Shown here in pieces: positions 38,764 to 48,108 of a stretch of 64,000 nt of DNA. A program made the translations under genes and the position numbers. Origin of the DNA: Catellatospora bangladeshensis (GTDB lineage: Bacteria; Actinomycetota; Actinomycetes; Mycobacteriales; Micromonosporaceae); contig NZ_BONF01000032.1 of NCBI RefSeq assembly GCF_016862575.1, positions 1 through 64,000 on the forward strand, written 5' to 3'. A model generated the notes under the pieces. The model saw only the letters and a program-made list of their open reading frames with translations, had not been told where the DNA came from and did not search any database. Numbering within the stretch: position 1 is the stretch's first letter; each line of letters starts with the position of its first letter.

Positions 38764-40788
38764 TCAGCTCGCCGACGGTGTCGGGGCAGGACTCTCCGGA
38801 GTGATCTCCTCGTCGCCCGTACCGCCCTCACCAGGGCCGGGCTCGCCGGTGTGCTGCAGCCGCTCGTCGGCGACCGTGTTCAGCACCTTGATCGTCACCG
38901 CGGAGCCCTTGCACTTGTCGTCCGCGGTCCCCGCCTCGGCGGGCGACGGCGACGCCTCCACGGCCGACTCCTCGGTCGGGCCGACCGTGGGCCGGTTGCG
39001 CAGCAGCGGGTTGCACTCGGGCGTGGTGATCGGACGAACCCACAGGTCCAGCGTGAACTCGTCGCGCCGCCAGCAGGAGTACTCCCCGTCCCCGCCGCTG
39101 GTCAGCGCGCAGCTCGGCACGTCCCAGCGCACCCAGCCCGCGCTGGTCAGCGCCTGCTGGAACGCCTGCGCCGTCTCCTTCGGCTCCCGCTCGGACTCCA
39201 TGGAGCGCTCGCGGTAGCGGCACTCCATCAGGCACCAGCGGCTGCCGGAGATGTTGTCCTGGGTCTTGCCGGACACCACCGCCCACGACGGCACGTTGAG
39301 CGCGTCCAGCGTGGTCAGCACCGGGTCCCGGGTCGCCGCGCGCAGCACGAACCAGAACGGCAGCGCGCCGACCACCAGCACGACCAGCGCGATCAGCGTC
39401 CACATGCGCAGCCGCTGCTGCTCGCGCAGCTGCTTGCGGACCTCCGAGCGGGCGCCGCGGATCGCGTCGATGCCACCGGCCAGCCCGGCCCGGCCGCCGC
39501 GCTCCCCCGGCGGCGGCACCACCGCGTTCGGGTCGGGCGGGCGGACCGCGATCGGCTCCCGGCCCGGTTCGGGACGGCCCGGCGGGCGCTCGGCGCGGCG
39601 GGCGTCCGGACCCGCACCCGGACCGGCCGGGCCGCCGGGCTTGAGCCCCGGACCCGCGTTCGGGCCCAGCGGGCCTGCTCCGGGGCCGCCGGGACCGGCG
39701 TTCGGGCCGAGGCCACCCGGTCCCGCGTTCGGGCCGGGCGGGACCGGTCCGGGGCCGCCGTGCGGCTGCCCGGCGGGCGGGATGGGCACCCCGCCACGGT
39801 TGGGCGGGGCCGCCGGGGCGGCCGGGAAGCCGCCACGCTGCGCTTCCGGGCGCGCCGGGGGGCGCACCGCGGGCGAGCCCGGCATCCCGGCGGGCGCGGC
39901 CGGGCCACGCCCGCGCATGCCGTCCACGCCCGGGGCGTTGCCGCTGCGCGGCACGTCACCCGGGCCGCGCGGCGGGTCGAGTTCACGGCGCCGGACGACC
40001 GGCGGCTCACCACCGGGCTTGCGGCCCGGCGGCACGGCGCCCCGCCCGGCGGGCGGCTCCATGACCGGCACCGGCGGCGGCTCGGGGCGGCCCCGGCGCG
40101 GGTCCTCCGGCTCGCGAGGGTCGCGCCGGACCGCGGGCGGCTCCTCGGCGCGGCGGCGCCCGGCGGGCTCCTCAGCGGCGCGGCGGCGGCCCGCCGTATC
40201 GTCCGGCCGGAACCCACCCGTCGGCTCGTCGTCGGCGCGGCGGCGGCCCGCGGGCTCCTCCGCAGCGCGACGGCCCGCAGGCGCCTCGGCAGCACGACGG
40301 CGGCCCGCCGTGTCGTCAGCAGCGTCCCGGCGGAAACCGCCGGTCGGCTCGTCGTCGGCCCGGCGGCGCCCGGCGGGCGGCTCCTCGGCACGGCGGCGAC
40401 CCGCCGTGTCATCCGGCCGGAAGCCACCCGTCGGCTCGTCGTCGACGCGGCGGCGGCCCGCGGGCTCGTCGGCGGCACGGCGACCCGGCGGCTCCTCGGC
40501 AGCACGGCGGCCCGCGGGCTCGTCGGCGGCGCGGCGGCGGGCGGGCGGCTCGGCGTCCCGGGCGGCACCGGGCCGCGCGGGCTTGGCATCGTCGTTCAGC
40601 GCGCTCAGCTTGTTCCAGCGGCTGCTGCCGCCGTCGGTGAAGTCGGCGTCGTCGAACTGGTCGCGGGACTGCTTCGCGCTGCGCAGATCGTCGAGCCAGC
40701 CGGTCTCCTCCTGGGAGACCTCCTCGGCCTCGCCGCCGGTGCGGCCCTTCTTGCGGCCCCGGCCGTCGGTCGCATCAGCCCGACTCAT
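38764..40788 (-). CDS. Arg/Pro-rich repeat membrane protein, unknown function
   Basis: 674 residues, ATG overlapping the rarA stop as ATGA. Residues 1-75 are acidic with DETGWLDDL-like and [12 protein letters not shown] stretches. About 80-260 is a run of imperfect repeats built on [14 protein letters not shown] and AEEPAGRR. About 260-450 is Pro/Gly-rich ([17 protein letters not shown]). One membrane helix lies near 463-482. The outer C-terminal domain (about 190 residues) has conserved-looking Cys ([33 protein letters not shown]). The N-terminus is therefore cytoplasmic, disordered and highly charged. I recognise no family. Confidence 0.75.
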   Translation of the reverse strand: MSRADATDGRGRKKGRTGGEAEEVSQEETGWLDDLRSAKQSRDQFDDADFTDGGSSRWNKLSALNDDAKPARPGAARDAEPPARRRAADEPAGRRAAEEPPGRRAADEPAGRRRVDDEPTGGFRPDDTAGRRRAEEPPAGRRRADDEPTGGFRRDAADDTAGRRRAAEAPAGRRAAEEPAGRRRADDEPTGGFRPDDTAGRRRAAEEPAGRRRAEEPPAVRRDPREPEDPRRGRPEPPPVPVMEPPAGRGAVPPGRKPGGEPPVVRRRELDPPRGPGDVPRSGNAPGVDGMRGRGPAAPAGMPGSPAVRPPARPEAQRGGFPAAPAAPPNRGGVPIPPAGQPHGGPGPVPPGPNAGPGGLGPNAGPGGPGAGPLGPNAGPGLKPGGPAGPGAGPDARRAERPPGRPEPGREPIAVRPPDPNAVVPPPGERGGRAGLAGGIDAIRGARSEVRKQLREQQRLRMWTLIALVVLVVGALPFWFVLRAATRDPVLTTLDALNVPSWAVVSGKTQDNISGSRWCLMECRYRERSMESEREPKETAQAFQQALTSAGWVRWDVPSCALTSGGDGEYSCWRRDEFTLDLWVRPITTPECNPLLRNRPTVGPTEESAVEASPSPAEAGTADDKCKGSAVTIKVLNTVADERLQHTGEPGPGEGGTGDEEITPESPAPTPSAS
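40008..40548 (-). repeat. Coding repeats in the Arg-rich protein
   Basis: Degenerate in-frame DNA repeats encoding [14 protein letters not shown] and related AEEPAGRR units, with a longer period of roughly 25-35 residues. Prone to slippage, so length is likely to differ between strains. Confidence 0.75.
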
Positions 40789-42170
40789 GATGAGCTCTCC
40801 TTGCTACGGATGACGGTACGCAGCTTGGGCAGCCGCTCGGCGATGTGCCGCTCGTTGCCGTGCCCTGTGGGACGGTAGTAGTCGACGCCCACGAGATCGT
40901 CCGGTGGGTACTGCTGAGCCACCACACCTCGGGAATCGTCGTGCGGGTAGCGGTAGCCCGCGCCGTGGCCCAGCCCCCGCGCCCCGGCGTAGTGGGCGTC
41001 GCGCAGGTGCTTGGGCACCGGCCCGGCCTTGCCCGCCCGCACGTCGGCGATCGCCGCGCCGATGGCGGTGGTGACCGCGTTCGACTTCGGCGCGGTGGCG
41101 CAGTGCACCACGGCCTGGGCCAGGTTCAGCTGCGCCTCGGGCAGGCCGACGTGCTGCACGGCGTACGAGGCGTTGGTGGCGGCGGTCAGCGCGCCCGGAT
41201 CGGCCATGCCGACGTCCTCGCTGGCGAAGATGATCAGGCGGCGCGCGATGAAGCGGGGGTCCTCCCCGGCGACCAGCATCCGGGCCAGGTAGTGCAGCGC
41301 GGCGTCCACGTCCGAGCCGCGCATGCTCTTGATGAACGCGCTGATCACGTCATAGTGCGCGTCACCGGCCCGGTCGTAGCGCAGCGCCGCCGTGTCCACC
41401 GCGCGCTCGGCCGTGGCCACGTCGATCTCGGGCACGCCGTCGCCCTCGTGCACGGCCAGCGCCGAACCCGCCGCCGCCTCCAGCGCGGTCAGCGCCTTGC
41501 GTACGTCACCCCCGGCCAGCCGGACCAGGTGGTCCTCGGCCTCGGCGCCCAGCGTCACGGAGCCGCCCAGGCCGCGCTCATCGGTCAGCGCGCGCCGCAC
41601 CAGGGTGCGCACCGCGTCGTCGTCCAGCGGCTTGAGCGTCAGCAGCACGCAGCGCGACAGCAGCGGCGAGATGATCGAGAAGTACGGGTTCTCGGTGGTG
41701 GCCGCGAGCAGCGTCACGGTCCGGTCCTCCACCGCCGCCAGCAGCGAGTCCTGCTGCGTCTTGGTGAAGCGGTGCACCTCGTCGATGAACAGCACGGTGG
41801 GCGCGCCGCCCGCGCGACGGCGGCGGCGCGCGGTGTCGATCACCTCGCGCACCTCCTTGACCCCGGCGGTCAGCGCCGACATGGCCACGAAGTGCCGGTC
41901 GTCGGCGTCGGCCACGAGGTGGGCGACCGTGGTCTTGCCGCAGCCGGGCGGCCCCCACAGGATCACCGACATGGGCGCGCCGCCCGCGACCAGGCGGCGC
42001 AGCGGGGCGCCGGGCGCGAGCAGGTGGCCCTGGCCGACCAGCTCGTCGAGGTCGGCGGGGCGCATGCGGACGGCCAGCGGAGCGTCCACCGACGGCGTCT
42101 CGAACCCGGGCGCGCCCGCGGCACGATCGGCCGGCGCGGGCTCCAGGGAGAAGAGGCCGTCGGTCTGCAT
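40785..42170 (-). CDS. rarA: Replication-associated recombination protein RarA/MgsA (AAA+)
   Basis: Clamp-loader-like ATPase acting at stalled forks. 461 residues from the ATG at 42170; it is leaderless or nearly so (TATCGT 7 bases upstream, no Shine-Dalgarno). The longer frame reading into the divergent gene is a shadow. Walker [10 protein letters not shown], Walker [10 protein letters not shown], sensor [11 protein letters not shown], arginine finger SPLLSRC, and the C-terminal MgsA domain with [20 protein letters not shown] and [10 protein letters not shown]. Normal length. Confidence 0.96.
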   Translation of the reverse strand: MQTDGLFSLEPAPADRAAGAPGFETPSVDAPLAVRMRPADLDELVGQGHLLAPGAPLRRLVAGGAPMSVILWGPPGCGKTTVAHLVADADDRHFVAMSALTAGVKEVREVIDTARRRRRAGGAPTVLFIDEVHRFTKTQQDSLLAAVEDRTVTLLAATTENPYFSIISPLLSRCVLLTLKPLDDDAVRTLVRRALTDERGLGGSVTLGAEAEDHLVRLAGGDVRKALTALEAAAGSALAVHEGDGVPEIDVATAERAVDTAALRYDRAGDAHYDVISAFIKSMRGSDVDAALHYLARMLVAGEDPRFIARRLIIFASEDVGMADPGALTAATNASYAVQHVGLPEAQLNLAQAVVHCATAPKSNAVTTAIGAAIADVRAGKAGPVPKHLRDAHYAGARGLGHGAGYRYPHDDSRGVVAQQYPPDDLVGVDYYRPTGHGNERHIAERLPKLRTVIRSKESSS

Positions 42171-42177
42171 CCCGCAG

Positions 42178-42183
42178 ACGATA
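42178..42183 (-). promoter_or_regulatory. -10 element of rarA, leaderless arrangement
   Basis: TATCGT on the minus strand, seven bases before the ATG at 42170. The context lacks a Shine-Dalgarno. Confidence 0.45.
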
Positions 42184-42245
42184 CCTGGAGCGGCCGACGC
42201 ACGCCGCAGGCGATCTTCGCAGCACCCGGGCGGTAAGGTGACGCC

Positions 42246-42977
42246 ATGCCGCTCACCCCTGACCTCACCGGACGCGACGACCTGCTGGCGAAGGCCGCGC
42301 AGCACCCGTACGCGCGGCTCACCGCCGGGGAGCGGGTGCGGGCGTACGCCCAGGACGGCGCGCTGGTCTGGACCTCGCGCGGGCCGGCGGGCCCGGTCGC
42401 CGCGTCGCTGGGCGAGGCGAGGGCCGCCGTCGCGCTGTTCGCCCGGCTCGCCGCCGAGGACCTGCTCGACGGCGGGGTGTGGCTGCACCTGCCCCGGGCG
42501 GGCCAGGACGTCACCGCCGCGCTGCGCCCGGACGTGCACGACGACTGGGACTTCCTGTGGACCACCGTCCCGCCCGCCGCCCACCCGGGCGAGCAGGCAG
42601 TCGAGGCGCTCGGCCCGGACGACCACGACGGCATCGCGGCGGTCCTGGACGACGCGCTGCCCGACAGCACCAGCCGCCCCGGCGACCCGCGCGTGCGGCA
42701 GTGGTACGGCATCCGGGAGGCGGGCCGGATCGTGGCCGTGGCGGGCGACCGCAGCGGCAACGGCGTGGGCTTCCTGGCGGGCATCGCCGTCGCCACCGGC
42801 GCGCAGGGCCGCGGTCACGGCGCCGCGCTGACCACGGCGGTGACCCGCCTGCTGGTGGCCGAGTTCGGCATCAGCTCGCTGGGTGTGATGTCGGACAACA
42901 TCGGCGCGATCCGCCTCTACCAGCGCCTCGGCTACACCGAGGCGATGGCCCGCAGCACGGTGCGCCTGCCGTCATGA
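42246..42977 (+). CDS. GNAT-family N-acetyltransferase
   Basis: 243 residues, ATG. The N-terminal part (1-110) is an actinobacterial GNAT extension. The C-terminal fold has the acetyl-CoA loop [15 protein letters not shown] and the end motif [16 protein letters not shown]. The substrate is unknown. TAAGGT lies 6 bases before the ATG, so the mRNA may be leaderless, although AAGG could also act as a weak Shine-Dalgarno. The stop overlaps the convergent M50 gene by 6 bp. Confidence 0.85.
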   Translation: MPLTPDLTGRDDLLAKAAQHPYARLTAGERVRAYAQDGALVWTSRGPAGPVAASLGEARAAVALFARLAAEDLLDGGVWLHLPRAGQDVTAALRPDVHDDWDFLWTTVPPAAHPGEQAVEALGPDDHDGIAAVLDDALPDSTSRPGDPRVRQWYGIREAGRIVAVAGDRSGNGVGFLAGIAVATGAQGRGHGAALTTAVTRLLVAEFGISSLGVMSDNIGAIRLYQRLGYTEAMARSTVRLPS

Positions 42978-43694
42978 CCAGGGCAGCGCGCCGGCCGGGA
43001 TGAGGTCCAGCAGGACGGCGGCGGCCAGCACGGAGCCAGCGGTCGAGAGCAGGAAGACGAAGACCCAGAAGCCGCCGGGCAGCGGGGTGATCCCGGCGAG
43101 CTGATCGGGGTCGGAGCGCATCCCGCTGCCCCGCCGCCGGTGCAGCTGCACCTCCACCACCGGGCGCACCCCGCCGATCAGCAGGAACCACACGCCGGTG
43201 TACGCGAACAGCGCCTGCCACGGCGCGGTGGCGTACCAGGACACGGCGAACACGGCCGCGCCGGTGGCGATGACGAGCAGCAGCCCGTAGAAGTTGCGGA
43301 TCATGACGAGCATCGCGACCAGGAGCAGCAGGCAGATCCACAGCAGCAGCCGGATGTGCCCCCGGTCCAGCAGCACGACTCCGCCCAGTCCCACCAGGGA
43401 GGGCGTCAGGTAGCCCGCCAGCAGCGTGATGATCATGCCGAGACCGGTCGGCCTGCCCTTCATAATCGTCAGGCCGGACGTGTCGGAGTGCAGCCGGATG
43501 CCGCGCAGCCGCCGCCCGGTGAGCACCGCGGCGGCCGCGTGCCCGCCCTCGTGCGCGATGGTGATCGCGTTGCGCACCACCCGCCACACCCGGTGGACCA
43601 TGACCAGCGCCAGCGCGATCAGCGCCGCACCGGCCACCACGCCGGCCGGAGGCTGCTCCTGCGCAGCGAGAACGTCACCGAGGGGGAACGACAT
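42972..43694 (-). CDS. M50-type membrane metallopeptidase-like protein
   Basis: 240 residues, ATG. Six or so hydrophobic segments. The zinc motif HEGGH (about 49-53) lies in IAHEGGHAAAAVLTGRRLRG, followed by GYLTPSLVGLGG. It fits the short actinobacterial M50B branch. A second metal-binding Asp is not obvious. Target unknown. Convergent with, and overlapping, the GNAT gene; palindromes fill the region upstream. Confidence 0.85.
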   Translation of the reverse strand: MSFPLGDVLAAQEQPPAGVVAGAALIALALVMVHRVWRVVRNAITIAHEGGHAAAAVLTGRRLRGIRLHSDTSGLTIMKGRPTGLGMIITLLAGYLTPSLVGLGGVVLLDRGHIRLLLWICLLLLVAMLVMIRNFYGLLLVIATGAAVFAVSWYATAPWQALFAYTGVWFLLIGGVRPVVEVQLHRRRGSGMRSDPDQLAGITPLPGGFWVFVFLLSTAGSVLAAAVLLDLIPAGALPWS

Positions 43695-43770
43695 GCGCGC
43701 ACCCTACCCGCGCCCGACCACGCTCCGACTCCCCCACCCGGCCGCACCCCGCCGCCACCCGGCCTCGGGC

Positions 43771-43830
43771 GCAGTTTCGGGGAAACTGCAGGCTCGCGCG
43801 TTGCCGAGGGCGCAGTTTCCCCGAAACTGC
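43771..43830. repeat. Palindrome family 3, copy E
   Basis: GCAGTTTCGGGGAAACTGC (43771-43789) and its exact reverse complement (43812-43830), 22 bases apart. Each arm is itself nearly palindromic (GCAGTTT/AAACTGC), so it can form a cruciform or two small hairpins. Between the RmlD-like stop and the M50 start. Confidence 0.85.
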
Positions 43831-43901
43831 GGAGCCGGACCCGGGTTCGGCCCCACGGTGAAGGTCGGGGTCGGCAGCGGTGGTGTCCGCGGCTGGGAAG
43901 G

Positions 43902-43968
43902 GAAGATCGCGATCTGGTGTCAGAAAGTGCGGTCCAGCCACAGGTTTCGACACGAGACGCCGATCTTC
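43902..43968. repeat. Imperfect palindrome (family 5)
   Basis: GAAGATCGCGATCTGGTGTC is matched, with about four mismatches or slips, by GACACGAGACGCCGATCTTC in inverse orientation. It ends 11 bp before the RmlD-like stop codon. It may serve as its terminator. Confidence 0.6.
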
Positions 43969-43979
43969 AAGCTTGGCGG

Positions 43980-44789
43980 TCAGTGGGAGAGGACCTCGGT
44001 GACGCCGCGCAGGCGGGTCTTCAGGACCGTGGCGGCCAGGGAGACGTCGAGGCGGACCTCGGTGGGTGAGATGACGCCGCGCTCGATCGCCGAGCCGCCG
44101 GGCACCCGGTCGGCCGGGATGCCGTGCTGGGCGGCGACGCGTACGCCCAGCTCGTGGCGGCTGAGGGCCTCCGGCCCGGCCACGTTGAGCACGCCCCGGA
44201 AGTCGCCCTCGGCCAGCTCCAGCAGTGCGGCCGCGAGGTCGTCGACCGCGATCGGCTGCCGGATGTGGTCGGTGAACAGCACCCCGTCCGCGCGCCCGGC
44301 GGCCAGGTCCAGCGCGAGCTGGTGCTGCTTGGAGCCGTCGTCGCCGATGATCAGCGAGGTGCGCGCGATCACGGCGTCCGGATGCGTGGCGATCACCGCC
44401 GTCTCTGCGGCCGCCTTGGCCGCGCCGTACGGGTACACCGGCTCGGGCAGGTCGTCCTCGGTGTAGGGCGCGGGGCGGCCTTTGAAGATCGCGTCAGAGG
44501 ACACGTGCACCAGCCGCGCGCCGGTGCGGGCCGCGGCCGCGGCGACATAGGCCGCGCCGAGCGCGGTGACCGCCCAGTCGGACTGCGCGTACGCGGTGTT
44601 GACGACCGCGTCCGGGCGCAGCTCGGCGAGCAGCAGGTCGACCGCCGCCCGGTCCCGAACGTCGAGCGGCACCAGCCCTTCCGCCTGAGCGGAGTGGCTG
44701 GTGCCGATCACGTCGTGCCCCACCGTGCGGGCGAGAGCGACCAGGCGGCCACCGGTGTACCCCGATCCCCCGGTGACCAGCAGGCGCAT
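43980..44789 (-). CDS. RmlD-like NAD(P)-dependent sugar-nucleotide reductase
   Basis: 269 residues, ATG overlapping the aspS TAA by one base (TAATG). Extended SDR fold: VTGGSGYTGGRLV near the N-terminus, VNTAYAQSDW, HVSSDAIFKG and the catalytic YPYGAAKAAAE (YxxxK). It resembles dTDP-4-dehydrorhamnose reductases, but there are no other rhamnose genes here, so the substrate is open. Confidence 0.85.
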   Translation of the reverse strand: MRLLVTGGSGYTGGRLVALARTVGHDVIGTSHSAQAEGLVPLDVRDRAAVDLLLAELRPDAVVNTAYAQSDWAVTALGAAYVAAAAARTGARLVHVSSDAIFKGRPAPYTEDDLPEPVYPYGAAKAAAETAVIATHPDAVIARTSLIIGDDGSKQHQLALDLAAGRADGVLFTDHIRQPIAVDDLAAALLELAEGDFRGVLNVAGPEALSRHELGVRVAAQHGIPADRVPGGSAIERGVISPTEVRLDVSLAATVLKTRLRGVTEVLSH

Positions 44790-46582
44790 TACTTCGCGGC
44801 CGCCTTGGCCTTCGCGGCGTCCTCGCCGGGCGCCTTCGGCTTGGCGTCCACGCCCGCCTCCAGCCGCTGCTGGCTGGTGATCGGGGTGGGCGCGCCGGTC
44901 AGCGGGTCGAAGCCGCCGCCCGACTTCGGGAACGCGATGACGTCGCGGATCGAGTCCACGCCGGCCAGCAGCATGCAGACCCGGTCCCAGCCCAGCGCGA
45001 TGCCGCCGTGCGGCGGCGGGCCGTACTGGAAGGCGTCGAGCAGGAAGCCGAACTTGTCCTTGGCCTCCTCGTCGGTGATGCCGAGCAGGGTGAAGACCCG
45101 CTTCTGCACGTCACCGCGGTGGATACGGATCGATCCGCCGCCGATCTCGTTGCCGTTGCAGACGATGTCGTACGCGTACGCCAGCGCCCGGTCCGGCGCG
45201 GACTCGAAGTTGTCGATCCACTCCTCGTTGGGCGAGGTGAACGGGTGGTGCACCGCCGTCCAGGCGCCCTCGACGACGCCCTCGCCGGGGATGTCGACCG
45301 GCTCGAACATGGGCGCGTCCACGACCCAGCAGAACGCCCAGGCCGACTCGTCGATCAGGTTCGCCCGCTTGGCGATCTCGATGCGGGCCGCGCCGAGCAG
45401 CTCCTGCGAGTGGCGGCGGGTGCCGGCGGCGAAGAACACCGCGTCGCCCGGCTTCGCGCCGACGGCGTCGGCCAGGCCGGCCAGGTGCGCCTCGGACAGG
45501 TTCTTGGCGACGGGGCCGCGGGCCTCGCCGGTCTCCGCGTCGAGCACCACGTAGGCCAGGCCGCGGGCGCCGCGCGCCTTGGCCCAGTCCTGCCAGCCGT
45601 CCAGCTCCTTGCGGGTCTGCGCGGCGCCGCCGGGCATGACCACCGCGCCGACGTACTCGGCCTGGAACACCCGGAACTCGGTGCCCTGGAAGTAGCCCGT
45701 CAGCTCGGTCAGCTCGACCGCGTAGCGCAGGTCGGGCTTGTCGGAGCCGTAGCGGTTCATCGCGTCGTGGTAGGTGATGCGCGGGATCGGGGCCGGGATC
45801 TCGTAGTCGGCCAGCTCGCGCCACAGCGCGCCGACGATGGCCTCGCCGAGCTCGATCACGTCGTCCTGGGTCACGAACGACATCTCGATGTCGAGCTGGG
45901 TGAACTCCGGCTGCCGGTCGGCCCGGAAGTCCTCGTCGCGGTAGCAGCGCGCGATCTGGTAGTAGCGCTCCATGCCCGCCACCATCAGCAGCTGCTTGAA
46001 CAGCTGCGGCGACTGCGGCAGCGCGTACCACGCGCCGGGCTGCAGGCGGACCGGCACCAGGAAGTCGCGGGCGCCCTCGGGCGTGGACCGGGTCAGCGTC
46101 GGGGTCTCGATCTCCAGGAAGTCGCGGGCGCCCAGCACCTCGCGAGCGATGGCGTTGGCCCGCGAGCGCAGCCGGATCGCCTTGGCCTGGTTGGCCCGGC
46201 GCAGGTCCAGGTAGCGGTGGCGCAGGCGCGCCTCCTCGCCGACGGTGACGTGCTCGTCGATCGGGAACGGCAGCGGCGCGGCCTCGCTCAGCACGACCAG
46301 GTCGGTGACCGTCACCTCGATCTCGCCGGTGGGCAGCTCCGGGTTCTCGTTACCGGCCGGGCGCCGCCCGACGGTGCCGGTGACCTTGACGCAGTACTCG
46401 TTGCGCAGCGCGTGCGCCTCGGCCTCGTCGCGGAACACGATCTGCACGATGCCCGAGGCGTCGCGCAGGTCGATGAAGGTCACCCCGCCGTGATCACGTC
46501 GCCGGGCCACCCAGCCGGCGAGGGTGACGCTCTGGCCGGCGTGCTCGGCACGCAGACTGCCAGCGGTGTGGGTACGGATCAC
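44789..46582 (-). CDS. aspS: Aspartyl-tRNA synthetase
   Basis: 597 residues from the GTG at 46582 with GAGGAGA 6 bases upstream. N-terminal OB domain ([20 protein letters not shown]), class II core with [20 protein letters not shown], motif 2 [20 protein letters not shown], the bacterial GAD insertion, and motif 3 [16 protein letters not shown]. The Ala/Lys-rich tail ([12 protein letters not shown]) is not part of the core. Full length. Confidence 0.97.
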   Translation of the reverse strand: MIRTHTAGSLRAEHAGQSVTLAGWVARRRDHGGVTFIDLRDASGIVQIVFRDEAEAHALRNEYCVKVTGTVGRRPAGNENPELPTGEIEVTVTDLVVLSEAAPLPFPIDEHVTVGEEARLRHRYLDLRRANQAKAIRLRSRANAIAREVLGARDFLEIETPTLTRSTPEGARDFLVPVRLQPGAWYALPQSPQLFKQLLMVAGMERYYQIARCYRDEDFRADRQPEFTQLDIEMSFVTQDDVIELGEAIVGALWRELADYEIPAPIPRITYHDAMNRYGSDKPDLRYAVELTELTGYFQGTEFRVFQAEYVGAVVMPGGAAQTRKELDGWQDWAKARGARGLAYVVLDAETGEARGPVAKNLSEAHLAGLADAVGAKPGDAVFFAAGTRRHSQELLGAARIEIAKRANLIDESAWAFCWVVDAPMFEPVDIPGEGVVEGAWTAVHHPFTSPNEEWIDNFESAPDRALAYAYDIVCNGNEIGGGSIRIHRGDVQKRVFTLLGITDEEAKDKFGFLLDAFQYGPPPHGGIALGWDRVCMLLAGVDSIRDVIAFPKSGGGFDPLTGAPTPITSQQRLEAGVDAKPKAPGEDAAKAKAAAK

Positions 46583-46783
46583 GATGTCTCTCCTCGGACT
46601 GCGTATACGCGCCGCCCTGACTTCGGTCGCGGCGCCATTGGTCATTCTCGCACGTGCCCGGGCCGGGCCTGCCGCGAGCGCGGCCAACCTCAAATCAGCC
46701 TGAAACAGCGCCGAAGATGCCCTTAGCGGGCTTCGCCCCGGCGGGACGGGACACGAGGCTCGTGCACATGGATCCCGCGGGCG

Positions 46784-47377
46784 TCACTCCACCACCGTCA
46801 CCTCGGCGTACGGCCGCTGCTCCCACCAGATCGCGTCGACGATGATCTGCCGGGCGCTGTTGTGGAACTGGACCACCACCCGGTCCGGTCCCGGCTGGGA
46901 GGTGGCCACCAGGTAGTCGCCGCGCGGCGTGGCCGACACCAGGTACACCCGCTCGTGGGCGATCCGGATCACCGCCGTGCCGCCCTCCGTCGCGAAGCTG
47001 CGCAGGTAGGACCGGGAGCCGTCGGACTCGGTGAAGACCTGCCAGCCGTCGACGGTCTGCTGCGGAGCGACCTGCGAAGGCTTCGGCGCGGGCTTGCCGG
47101 ACGGCGAGGTCCGCACCCCGGCGGGCGAGCGCACCGGCGAGGACACCCCGGCCGGCGACGGCACGGGCGAGACCGACGGCACCGGCCGCGACGGAGCGGC
47201 CACCGGGCTCGGCGACGCGGTCAGCGCCTCGACCCGCAGCGGCACCGGCTCCGGCACGGCCGCGGCCAGCACCGGGCGCAGGCCCACCCACACGATCGAC
47301 GCCGACAGCGCCGTCACCGCGGCCCAGCCGCAGACGTACGCCGCCGACCTCACCGTAACCGGCCACCCCGAACCCAT
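46784..47377 (-). CDS. Membrane-anchored protein with Pro/Ser linker, unknown function
   Basis: 197 residues, ATG at 47377. One membrane helix at about 11-33, then a Pro/Ser/Val linker (about 50-105), then a compact domain of about 90 residues (DGWQVFTESDGSRSYLRSF, AVIRIAHERVYLVSATP, VVVQFHNSARQIIVDA). The domain probably lies outside the membrane. Divergent from the second two-component system with only 35 bp between starts, so a shared promoter region and a link to that signalling pathway are plausible. No family recognised. Confidence 0.7.
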   Translation of the reverse strand: MGSGWPVTVRSAAYVCGWAAVTALSASIVWVGLRPVLAAAVPEPVPLRVEALTASPSPVAAPSRPVPSVSPVPSPAGVSSPVRSPAGVRTSPSGKPAPKPSQVAPQQTVDGWQVFTESDGSRSYLRSFATEGGTAVIRIAHERVYLVSATPRGDYLVATSQPGPDRVVVQFHNSARQIIVDAIWWEQRPYAEVTVVE

Positions 47378-47399
47378 CCCGCTATCTAACAGCTTCCGA

Positions 47400-47405
47400 T
47401 ACGGT
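47400..47405 (+). promoter_or_regulatory. -10 element of the second two-component operon, leaderless arrangement
   Basis: TACGGT, seven bases, ATG at 47413, no Shine-Dalgarno. Same layout as the other response-regulator gene at 19166. Confidence 0.5.
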
Positions 47406-47412
47406 GCCAGCC

Positions 47413-48108
47413 ATGCCCCTCGTACTCGTCGTGGAGGACGACCCCGCCATTCGCGACGCCCTCGGCAACGCGCTGACCGTCGCCGGCTACGCCGTGCAGA
47501 CCGTCGGCACCGCGCTGCAGGGACTGCGCTCGCTGACCAGCGAACGCAGCGAACGCCCCGACCTGGTCATCCTCGACCTGGGTCTGCCCGATCTGGACGG
47601 TGCCGACGCGCTGCGCATGATGCGCGCGGTCAGCGACGTGCCGGTCATCGTGGCCACCGCCCGCCGCGGCGAGCACGACGCCATCCGCCTGCTGAACTCG
47701 GGCGCCGACGACTACATGACCAAGCCGTTCTCGGCCGCGCACGTGACCGCCCGGGTGGCGGCCGTGCTGCGGCGCAGCCGCCCGCACAGCGAGACGCCCG
47801 ACACCGTCGTCGAGATCGGACCGCTCCGCCTGGACGAGAGCACCCGGCTGGTCACCCTGCACGGCACCCCGCTCACCCTGACCCGCAAGGAGTACGACGT
47901 GCTGGCCTACCTCGCCGCCCGGGTGGGCCGCGTGGTGACCCGGCGGGAGCTGTTCACCGAGGTGTGGCAGCAGCCGTTCGTCGGCGCCGACCAGACCCTC
48001 GACGTGCACCTGTCCTGGCTGCGCCGCAAGCTCGGCGAGACCGCGGCGCAGCCGCGCATGCTGCGTACCATCCGGGGCGTCGGCGTGATGCTGGTGCCGC
48101 CGTCGTGA
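47413..48108 (+). CDS. OmpR-family response regulator
   Basis: 231 residues from the ATG at 47413. Receiver with VVEDDPAIRDAL, phospho-acceptor Asp55 (VILDLGLPDLDG) and DDYMTKPF lysine. The winged-helix output domain has LTLTRKEYDVLAYLAARVG, QTLDVHLSWLRRKLGE and TIRGVGVML. It resembles actinobacterial regulators of the CseB/TcrA kind. It overlaps its kinase gene as GTGA. Confidence 0.9.
   Translation: MPLVLVVEDDPAIRDALGNALTVAGYAVQTVGTALQGLRSLTSERSERPDLVILDLGLPDLDGADALRMMRAVSDVPVIVATARRGEHDAIRLLNSGADDYMTKPFSAAHVTARVAAVLRRSRPHSETPDTVVEIGPLRLDESTRLVTLHGTPLTLTRKEYDVLAYLAARVGRVVTRRELFTEVWQQPFVGADQTLDVHLSWLRRKLGETAAQPRMLRTIRGVGVMLVPPS

Noticed and set aside
40785-42818. Extended rarA frame
   Set aside because: Runs antisense into the GNAT gene; RarA starts at 42170.
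42246-44789. GNAT plus RmlD-like reductase as part of a natural-product cluster
   Set aside because: No synthase, glycosyltransferase or other sugar genes nearby; the setting is housekeeping.
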